DNA from: DASXYU01 sp036502295
GTDB lineage: Bacteria; Actinomycetota; Actinomycetes; Mycobacteriales; Jatrophihabitantaceae
NCBI GenBank assembly: GCA_036502295.1
Contig: DASXYU010000065.1
Span: 1-5,432, forward strand
Reading direction: 5' to 3'
DNA: 5,432 nt
Position 1 is the first letter of the stretch, and each line of letters begins with the position of its first letter. The notes under the pieces are model-generated. The model was not told the DNA's origin, ran no database searches, and was given only the letters and a program-made list of their open reading frames with translations. Below, in pieces: positions 1-5,432 of the stretch. Position numbers and translations under genes: made by a program.

Positions 1-117
1 ATCGCCGTTCTGGTGTGGCTTCACCTCGTGTCGCGACTCGTCCTCTTCGGTGCCGCATGGACAGCAGTACTCGCGGAGGAGAACGACGAATCACTCGAAT
101 CAGAACGACAAAAGTAG
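1..117 (+). CDS. YihY/YhjD-type inner-membrane protein, C-terminal end only (5' part outside window)
   Basis: An open frame enters at base 1 and ends at TAG 115-117, giving the last 38 residues. The first 25 or so residues are strongly hydrophobic (IAVLVWLHLVSRLVLFGAAW and on) and form a single membrane helix. A charged, acidic tail rich in Glu, Asp and Ser follows. A final helix with a W-L-x-x-x-S-R-L-V-L-F-G-A pattern and a short polar tail is what I recall of the YihY/BrkB family (once called ribonuclease BN), including mycobacterial YhjD, an inner-membrane protein linked to lipopolysaccharide or lipid transport. A YhjD gene near the sdh operon is also known in relatives, which supports the call. 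The frame is too short to be certain of the family, and another polytopic membrane protein is possible. Low-GC, unstructured sequence follows the stop, and no clear terminator was seen. Confidence 0.6.
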   Translation: MAVLVWLHLVSRLVLFGAAWTAVLAEENDESLESERQK

Positions 118-168
118 CCATAACGCGTGTCGAATTCACGCAAGTCGAGAATGGTTCGAACGTACTAA

Positions 169-204
169 TTACCGGCTGAGGGACCCTCCTTATGCTTGTC
201 CCCG
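169..204 (+). promoter_or_regulatory. Possible promoter for the histidine kinase gene
   Basis: The gap at 118-241 is AT-richer than its surroundings and lies directly upstream of the kinase. TATGCT at 191-196 fits the actinobacterial TANNNT -10 pattern. A poor -35 candidate, TTACCG (169-174), lies 16 bases upstream. A start of transcription near 203-204 would leave a leader of about 38 bases before ATG 242. This is a pattern match only. Confidence 0.25.
178..188. repeat. Palindrome GAGGG-A-CCCTC, possible operator
   Basis: A perfect 11-base inverted repeat with a one-base centre ends three bases before the -10-like TATGCT (191-196), so it sits between the possible -35 and -10 elements of the kinase promoter. 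The centre is too small for an RNA hairpin, so a protein-binding site is the more natural reading. Five-base arms in high-GC DNA can occur by chance. Confidence 0.25.
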
Positions 205-241
205 TGACTCCTTCGCAGACCGCCCGGTCGGTTTAACGACT

Positions 242-1930
242 ATGCCGGAAATAGGAGGAAATGCACCTGCGGAGGGGTCCGAGGGAGCCGCGCAGACTCG
301 TAAACAAGGGCGCAGCGAGTCGGTCGAGATAGCCGCGCGCGACGTCGTACGTCAGCGCCAGTGGCGCCTCATGGCGCAGCTGAACCATGAGCTCGCCGAT
401 GCTGTGGGCACCGGATTCCAGAACTTCGCGCAGACCGCCGTCGAGATCCTCCACGGCGAGGTCGGCGGCGGCGTCGTCGTCGTCCTGCTCGACCTACCGG
501 GCGAAGACTCCCCGGTCGTCGCCTTCGCTCATCAGAACGCCGCCCGCCGTGCGAAGTTCGCCGCGCTCCTCGGCAGCATGGGCGCGGATCTGATCACCGA
601 TTGGGTGAACGACTTCGGACGCGACTCGATACGGGTACGTGGCCGTCTCACGGACGCCGAGGCCGAGGGCACCAGCTACGGGCAGTTGTTGCGAGGCCAC
701 GCGGACGAGGTCGGTATCGATTCGGCCGTCTACGTACCGCTGCGCCATCCGGACGGCCGAGTGCGCGGCCTGCTGACATGTACCAGAGAATCCGGCCTGC
801 CAGACTTCGCTCCCGCCGACCTCGACGTCATCGTCAACGCGACGAACACGACCAGCCTGCTGGTCGATGTGGCGATCAGTCGTGCAGCCGAGCGCGCGGT
901 CAACCGCTACTGGTCCACCGCCTTCGAAGACGCGCCCATCGGCAAGATCGTCCTCGACGCCGACCGGCGCTATGTCAGGATGAATCCCAAGGCGAGCGAG
1001 ATCCTCGGCGTCACGAGCTGGTCGATGCTCGGGCGGCAGTGGCCGGCGATCTCCGACGATGAGGATCTCGATGAGGACCTCTCCGACCTCGAGCAGGCGA
1101 GCCTCGGCCTGCCGGTTCCGTACCGGATCAGACAGATCCATCCGCCGGATCGGGCCGCGACGTGTTGGATCCAACGCTCGATCTCGGCGGCGTTCGACCA
1201 GCGGGGCGAGGTCGAGCTCTTCCACGTGCAATTCGCGGACGTCACGCGACTGCACGAGGTGGAGGCGCACGCCAAGGAGCTCGCCGAGCAGCGGCGCGTC
1301 CTGCTCACCGAACTCATCTCCGCCGAACAGGCTGAACGAACCCGCATCGGCCACGACGTGCACGACGATTCGATCCAGCTGTTGGCTGCGGCACAACTGC
1401 GGATGCAGCTGCTGAACAACCAGCTCGGCAAGGGCGACCCGGCAAGCAGGGCTGCCGAGGTGGTGAGCGAGCTGCTCACCACCGCACAGCGTCGCCTGCG
1501 ACAGCTCCTCTTCGATCTCGAGCCGCCGTCGACCGCGAACCGGCCGTTGCACGAGGCGCTGCAGCAGATCGCTGAGGCTTTCTTCGAGGACAGCGGCACC
1601 ACGGTGAGCGTTGTCCCCGGTTGGCTCTCCGAGCCCCCGGAAGAGATCGCCGCGGTGTGTTATCGCGCGGTTCGGGAGTCGTTGAGAAACGCCAGGCAGC
1701 ACGCCACTGCGGCCAGCGTCCTCATCGAGCTCGGCGAGGAGTCCACCGTCTGGCAGATCCGAGTGGTCGACGACGGCGTCGGAATTCCCGAGGTGCGGGA
1801 GTCTCGGCCGGATCACCTCGGGCTGCGCGGAATGCACAGCAGGATCGAGGCGGTCGGTGGCACGTGCGCGGTCAGTCGGCGCCCCGAGGGCGGCACCGAA
1901 GTGCGTCTGGTGGTTCCCAAACCAGCGTGA
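242..1930 (+). CDS. Cytosolic GAF/PAS sensor histidine kinase of the NarL/DegS class (HisKA_3), orphan
   Basis: Predicted 562-residue sensor kinase that autophosphorylates on histidine and passes the phosphate to a response regulator. No membrane helix or signal peptide is visible, so it should sense in the cytoplasm. Order of parts: polar N-terminus; GAF-like domain (about 35-215); PAS domain (about 223-345, with EDAPIGKIVLD and FADVTRLHEVE); helical linker; HisKA_3 dimerisation region with ERTRIGHDVHDDSIQLL, phospho-acceptor His374; HATPase_c (about 475-562). The ATPase domain shows the N-box Asn483, DDGVG (Asp510-Gly514) and HLGLRGM (525-531). H-box and ATP-site residues are intact, so it looks active. 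ATG 242 is chosen because the frame upstream to GTG 50 overlaps the membrane-protein gene and does not look like protein. ATG 242 has no good ribosome site, and ATG 371 is the next in-frame option. No response regulator lies in the window, so partner and signal are unknown. Confidence 0.9.
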   Translation: MPEIGGNAPAEGSEGAAQTRKQGRSESVEIAARDVVRQRQWRLMAQLNHELADAVGTGFQNFAQTAVEILHGEVGGGVVVVLLDLPGEDSPVVAFAHQNAARRAKFAALLGSMGADLITDWVNDFGRDSIRVRGRLTDAEAEGTSYGQLLRGHADEVGIDSAVYVPLRHPDGRVRGLLTCTRESGLPDFAPADLDVIVNATNTTSLLVDVAISRAAERAVNRYWSTAFEDAPIGKIVLDADRRYVRMNPKASEILGVTSWSMLGRQWPAISDDEDLDEDLSDLEQASLGLPVPYRIRQIHPPDRAATCWIQRSISAAFDQRGEVELFHVQFADVTRLHEVEAHAKELAEQRRVLLTELISAEQAERTRIGHDVHDDSIQLLAAAQLRMQLLNNQLGKGDPASRAAEVVSELLTTAQRRLRQLLFDLEPPSTANRPLHEALQQIAEAFFEDSGTTVSVVPGWLSEPPEEIAAVCYRAVRESLRNARQHATAASVLIELGEESTVWQIRVVDDGVGIPEVRESRPDHLGLRGMHSRIEAVGGTCAVSRRPEGGTEVRLVVPKPA

Positions 1931-1978
1931 CATCGCCGCAACCGGAGGATTACGGACGGCGATCTGCACCACCGGCCG

Positions 1979-2010
1979 CGCGCGAAGCGCGTCGGCGATC
2001 GAAGATCGCC
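1979..2010. repeat. Two tandem inverted repeats with GAA centres upstream of murB
   Basis: The first is CGCGC-GAA-GCGCG (1979-1991). The second is GGCGATC-GAA-GATCGCC (1994-2010). Both are perfect, lie two bases apart and share a C-GAA-G core. They fill the end of the 98-base spacer between the kinase stop and murB, over the place where a -35 box for murB would be. They could be paired operator sites, or a terminator for the kinase without a T-run, which is common in mycobacteria. The first contains GCGAAGC, a heptamer known to form an exceptionally stable single-stranded DNA mini-hairpin. The repeats are directly visible; their role is inferred. Confidence 0.6.
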
Positions 2011-2016
2011 AGCGGC

Positions 2017-2029
2017 TAATCTGGCGAGG
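2017..2029 (+). promoter_or_regulatory. Candidate leaderless promoter of murB (-10 TAATCT)
   Basis: TAATCT at 2017-2022 fits the TANNNT -10 motif of actinobacterial housekeeping promoters. Six bases later is G2029, the first base of the GTG start codon, exactly where a transcript would be expected to begin. Leaderless messages starting with GTG or ATG are common in mycobacteria. There is no good Shine-Dalgarno sequence before GTG 2029, only CTGGCGAG, which suits a leaderless message. No TTGACA-like -35 is present. That region (about 1994-1999) lies inside the second inverted repeat. Confidence 0.45.
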
Positions 2030-3027
2030 TGCACACCTTCGCCGACCTGACGACGTTGCGCGTCGGTGGCCCTATCGCGGAGTTCGTCGAGGCGAGGACG
2101 ACCGAGGAACTGCTCGACACGATTCGCGCGGCGGACGCCGTCGGGCGGGACGCACTCGTCATCGGCGACGGCTCGAACCTGCTCGTCGGCGACGGCGGCT
2201 TCGCCGGACTCGTCGTGCGGGTCGCGACGCAGCACATTGCGGGTGGAAGCGACGACGCAATCTGGTTCGATGCGGGCTTCGACTGGGACTCGGCCGTGCA
2301 GCACACCCTCGACAACGGCTACAGCGGGCTGGAGGCGCTCTCCGGGATTCCGGGGCGAGTGGGCGGCGCACCTGTTCAGAACGTGGGCGCGTACGGGGCG
2401 CTCACATCCGACGTCCTCGCGCACGTCACCGTCTATGACCGCGAGAGCGGCGAGGTCGAGAATTGGAGCAAGGAGCAGTGCGACTTCGGCCGGCACCGCA
2501 CCAGCATCTTCAAGCACAGCCGACGCTGGGTGATCCTCTCAGTGGGCTTCGTACTCAGCCGCAACCTGCTTCGCCCGGTGCGTTACCAGGCGCTCGCCGA
2601 CCAGCTCGGCGTCGTCCTCGGCGATCTCGCCCCGGCTACGGAGATCCGGGAGGCGGTGTTGGCGCTGCGGCGCCGCCGTGGCATGGTGCTCGACTCCGAT
2701 GACCACGACACGTGGAGTGTCGGTTCGTTCTTCCTCAACCCCGTCGTCACCTGCGTCCCGGACACTGCGAAGGACGGGCCCAGTTGGCCCGACGAGAGCG
2801 GTATCAAGCTCAGTGCCGCGTGGCTCATCGAACACGCCGGATTCCCCAAGGGCTACGGCAACGACAAGGTCACCCTGAGCGCCAAGCACACCCTCGCCAT
2901 CACCAACCGCGGCCACGCCACCACCGAGGACGTCCTAGCCCTGGCCGGAGAAATCAGAACCGGCGTTCAAGAACATTTCGGCATCACCCTCGAACCCGAA
3001 TGCCACCTAATCAACTGCAGCCTCTAG
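2029..3027 (+). CDS. murB: UDP-N-acetylenolpyruvoylglucosamine reductase (UDP-N-acetylmuramate dehydrogenase), MurB type I
   Basis: Cytosolic FAD enzyme that reduces UDP-GlcNAc-enolpyruvate with NADPH to UDP-MurNAc, the second committed step of peptidoglycan synthesis. The predicted protein has 332 residues, normal for the family. The N-terminal FAD-binding domain shows TTLRVGGP near the start, GDGSNLL (46-52) and SGIPGRVGGAPVQNVGAYG (105-123). The C-terminal domain shows RRGMVLDSDDHDTWSVGSFF with proton-donor Ser233 (Ser229 in E. coli), LSAAWLIEHAGFPKGY, and LEPE with catalytic Glu324 (Glu325 in E. coli). GTG 2029 is the first possible start, because an in-frame TAA lies at 2017-2019 and homology begins at once. 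One oddity is CDFGRHRTSIFK (151-162), where the family has F-x-Y-R-x-S-x-F-K. The Tyr is replaced by Arg-His, adding one residue, while Arg157 is kept. No other mur gene is nearby, so this may be a second, paralogous copy. Codon use drifts in the last 35 codons. Confidence 0.94.
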   Translation: MHTFADLTTLRVGGPIAEFVEARTTEELLDTIRAADAVGRDALVIGDGSNLLVGDGGFAGLVVRVATQHIAGGSDDAIWFDAGFDWDSAVQHTLDNGYSGLEALSGIPGRVGGAPVQNVGAYGALTSDVLAHVTVYDRESGEVENWSKEQCDFGRHRTSIFKHSRRWVILSVGFVLSRNLLRPVRYQALADQLGVVLGDLAPATEIREAVLALRRRRGMVLDSDDHDTWSVGSFFLNPVVTCVPDTAKDGPSWPDESGIKLSAAWLIEHAGFPKGYGNDKVTLSAKHTLAITNRGHATTEDVLALAGEIRTGVQEHFGITLEPECHLINCSL

Positions 3028-3063
3028 CAAGAACCAAGAAGGCGCTGGAACGCCCCTGAAGCA

Positions 3064-3135
3064 AGAGACGGCAAAGGGCGCGCTGCGCAGGGATCAAGCC
3101 TGACCGCCCGGAGCAGTGCGCCCTTTGTCGTCTTT
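3064..3135. terminator. Long bidirectional terminator hairpin between convergent murB and sdhB
   Basis: AGACGGCAAAGGGCGC (3066-3081) pairs with GCGCCCTTTGTCGTCT (3118-3133) over 16 positions, with a single G-U wobble. The stem runs five pairs further inward (3082-3086 with 3113-3117) and two outward (3064-3065 with 3134-3135), leaving a 26-base loop. A small inner hairpin, CAGG/CCTG (3088-3091 with 3099-3102), is possible within the loop. In the plus direction the stem runs into a short T-run (3133-3135). In the minus direction it is followed by TCTCTTGCTTC. It starts 36 bases after the murB stop and ends 6 bases from the sdhB stop, the expected place for a shared terminator of converging genes. 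Between the murB stop and the stem I see only a weak GGCG/CGCC pair (3041-3054). Confidence 0.85.
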
Positions 3136-3141
3136 AGAAAC

Positions 3142-3894
<753 letters not shown>

Positions 3895-3902
3895 CAGCGG
3901 TA

Positions 3903-3907
3903 CCTCC
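3903..3907 (-). promoter_or_regulatory. Ribosome binding site of sdhB (GGAGG)
   Basis: Read on the minus strand, GGAGG precedes ATG 3894 with an 8-base spacer. This fixes the sdhB start against the longer open frame that continues upstream. It shows that sdhB has its own strong translation signal and does not depend on coupling to the sdhA stop 106 bases away. Confidence 0.85.
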
Positions 3908-3931
3908 ACTCGGTGCACGTGGTGACGCGAA

Positions 3932-3958
3932 GCGGGTAGTGGGGGCGCCCCCGCCCGC
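3932..3958. repeat. GC-rich nested palindrome in the sdhA-sdhB gap
   Basis: The 12-base perfect palindrome GGGGGCGCCCCC (3941-3952) is flanked by a second matching pair, GCGGG (3932-3936) and CCCGC (3954-3958). On the message strand this can fold as an outer 5-pair stem, a small asymmetric internal loop and an inner GGGG/CCCC stem with a GCGC loop. It lies in the 106-base stretch (3895-4000) separating sdhA from sdhB. It has no T-run, so it is more likely an mRNA-processing, stability or attenuation element than a full terminator. Upstream of it on the message strand (about 3965-3990) the sequence is rich in C and poor in G. Confidence 0.5.
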
Positions 3959-4000
3959 GAAGGCGTGGCCGGTGGGGGAGGGTGTTTACTCCGGTTGTCA

Positions 4001-5432
4001 TCAGTACTTACGCTCCATCGGCTGGTAACGGGTTTGCACCACAGGCTTGTAGTCGAGGTTGATCGAGCCGTCCTCGCCTCGATAGGCCATCGTGTGCCGC
4101 ATGAAGTTGACGTCGTCCCGGTTCGGGTAGTCCTCGCGCATGTGGCCGCCGCGCGACTCGTTACGAGCACGGGCACCCACGACCAGCACCTCGGCGAGCT
4201 CGATGAGGAAGCCCAGCTCGATCGCCTCGAGCAGGTCGGAGTTGAAGCGCTTGCCCTTGTCGGTGATGGCGACGTTCTTGTAGCGGACCTTCAGCGCCTG
4301 GATGTCCTCCTCGACCTGCTTCAGCGAGGCCTCGGTACGGAACACCTGCGCGTTGGTGTCCATCGACAGCTGCAGTTCGGCGCGCAGGTCGGCGACCCGC
4401 TCGGCACCCGTGGAGTCGATGAGCGTCGAGACCATGCTCTCCACCAGCGCTGCCGGCTCGGGCGGCAGCCCCGCGTGCGTGGTGTTCGCCGCGTACTCCG
4501 CGGCGTAGATGCCGGCACGGCGGCCGAAGACGTTGATGTCCAGCAGAGAGTTGGTGCCCAGCCGGTTGCTGCCGTGCACCGAGACGCAGGCGCACTCGCC
4601 AGCGGCGTAGAGGCCCGGGATCGCATCGGTGTTGTTCCGCAGCACCTCGGCCTTGATGTTGGTCGGGATGCCACCCATGGCGTAGTGCGCGGTGGGGTAT
4701 ACGGGCACGGGCTCGGTGTAGGGCTCGACGCCGAGGTAGGTGCGGGCGAATTCGGTGATGTCCGGAAGCTTCGCGTCGATCTGCTCGCGCGGCAGGTGCG
4801 TGAGGTCGAGCAGGACGTAGTCCTTGTGTGGACCGGCGCCGCGTCCTTCACGCACCTCGTTGGCCATCGACCGGGCGACGATGTCACGCGGCGCGAGGTC
4901 CTTGATGGTGGGGGCGTAGCGCTCCATGAAGCGCTCCCCGGAGCCGTTGCGCAGGATGCCGCCCTCGCCGCGGGCCGCCTCGCTGAGCAGGATGCCGAGG
5001 CCGGCGAGGCCCGTCGGGTGGAACTGGAAGAACTCCATGTCCTCCAGCGGCAGGCCCTTGCGCCAGATGATGCCGGGGCCGTCGCCGGTGAGGGTGTGCG
5101 CGTTGGAGGTGGTCTTGAAGACCTTGCCGAAGCCGCCGGTGGCGAAGATGACGGCCTTCGCCTGAAAGACGTGGATATCGCCGGTGGCGAGCTCGTAGGC
5201 GACCGCACCGGCGGCGCGCTGCACCCCGTCCTCTTCGGTGAGCAGCACATCGAAGACATAGAACTCGTTGAAGAACTCGACGCCCTGCTTGACGCAGTTC
5301 TGGTAGAGCGTCTGCAGGATCATGTGACCCGTACGGTCGGCGGCGTAACAGGAGCGGCGCACCGCGGCCTCGCCGTGGTTACGGGTGTGGCCACCGAAGC
5401 GGCGCTGGTCGATCCGTCCCTCAGGCGTGCGG
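4001..5432 (-). CDS. sdhA: Succinate dehydrogenase flavoprotein subunit SdhA, N-terminus outside window
   Basis: Catalytic subunit of complex II, which oxidises succinate to fumarate with covalent FAD on the cytoplasmic face of the membrane. The window holds the last 476 codons and part of one more. About 110 residues are missing, judged from the usual length near 590, including the GxGxxG FAD motif and the His that binds FAD covalently. The visible part opens with RTPEGRIDQRRFGGHTRNHG (the first Arg codon is 5429-5431). Active-site elements are intact: the FHPTG His (5018-5020), the RGEGG Arg (4970-4972, the proton-shuttle Arg of the family), the HYAMGG His (4685-4687) and the NRLGTNSLLD Arg (4562-4564). 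GLYAAGECACVSVHGSNRLG is the C-terminal FAD-binding segment. The protein ends in the typical RYQPMERKY at TGA 4003-4001. A GTG at 5362 is internal and not the start. It precedes sdhB, as in the sdhCDAB operon of mycobacterial Sdh2. Confidence 0.97.
   Translation of the reverse strand, partial: RTPEGRIDQRRFGGHTRNHGEAAVRRSCYAADRTGHMILQTLYQNCVKQGVEFFNEFYVFDVLLTEEDGVQRAAGAVAYELATGDIHVFQAKAVIFATGGFGKVFKTTSNAHTLTGDGPGIIWRKGLPLEDMEFFQFHPTGLAGLGILLSEAARGEGGILRNGSGERFMERYAPTIKDLAPRDIVARSMANEVREGRGAGPHKDYVLLDLTHLPREQIDAKLPDITEFARTYLGVEPYTEPVPVYPTAHYAMGGIPTNIKAEVLRNNTDAIPGLYAAGECACVSVHGSNRLGTNSLLDINVFGRRAGIYAAEYAANTTHAGLPPEPAALVESMVSTLIDSTGAERVADLRAELQLSMDTNAQVFRTEASLKQVEEDIQALKVRYKNVAITDKGKRFNSDLLEAIELGFLIELAEVLVVGARARNESRGGHMREDYPNRDDVNFMRHTMAYRGEDGSINLDYKPVVQTRYQPMERKY

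Noticed and set aside
50..241. N-terminal extension of the kinase to GTG 50
   Set aside because: It overlaps the membrane-protein tail up to base 117, has low-GC non-coding composition, and the translation looks random and lacks any domain.
355..367. GCGCCA-G-TGGCGC inverted repeat
   Set aside because: It lies inside the kinase coding frame with no promoter signals, and is expected by chance in GC-rich coding DNA.
494..1972. 492-codon open frame on the minus strand opposite the kinase
   Set aside because: It is antisense to a protein with clear kinase motifs, and high-GC DNA commonly leaves such frames open. The translation has no recognisable domain.
3895..4176. Upstream extension of sdhB
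   Set aside because: Most of it overlaps sdhA in another frame, the residues are low-complexity (Thr, Ser, Arg), and the GGAGG site points to ATG 3894.
5360..5362. GTG as the start of sdhA
   Set aside because: The same frame continues to the window edge with conserved SdhA sequence (RTPEGRIDQRRFGGHTRNHG), so the gene is simply cut by the window.

Overview
The window is high-GC DNA with actinobacterial codon use. The protein signatures point to the order Mycobacteriales (the Mycobacterium/Rhodococcus/Gordonia/Tsukamurella group). The SdhA and SdhB proteins read like the Sdh2-type enzyme of mycobacteria, and the MurB C-terminus is of mycobacterial type. The genus cannot be fixed from the sequence alone.

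Layout, left to right. The last 38 codons of a YihY/YhjD-type membrane protein enter from the left edge (1-117, +). After a 124-base gap of lower GC comes a complete soluble sensor histidine kinase (242-1930, +) with GAF-like, PAS, HisKA_3 and HATPase_c regions and no response regulator beside it. A 98-base spacer follows. It carries two tandem inverted repeats with GAA centres and a -10-like hexamer placed so that the murB message could begin exactly at its GTG start codon. Then comes a complete MurB, UDP-N-acetylenolpyruvoylglucosamine reductase (2029-3027, +). Between murB and the convergent sdhB lies a very long imperfect hairpin that can terminate transcription from both sides (about 3064-3135). 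The right half is read leftward: sdhB (3142-3894, -) is complete and sdhA (4001-5432, -) runs off the right edge, lacking its N-terminal FAD-binding part. The order sdhA then sdhB matches the end of an sdhCDAB operon whose sdhC and sdhD would lie to the right.

How it fits together. SdhA and SdhB form the catalytic arm of succinate dehydrogenase (complex II), linking the TCA cycle to the quinone pool. MurB makes UDP-MurNAc for peptidoglycan. The kinase is a cytosolic NarL/DegS-class sensor of unknown signal. The plus-strand genes need not be one operon, because murB appears to have its own promoter. No mobile element, CRISPR array, tRNA or rRNA was seen. I found no clearly new biological system. 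The points most worth following are the orphan kinase, the murB control region with its unusual tandem hairpins, a changed conserved motif in MurB, and the structured 106-base gap between sdhA and sdhB.
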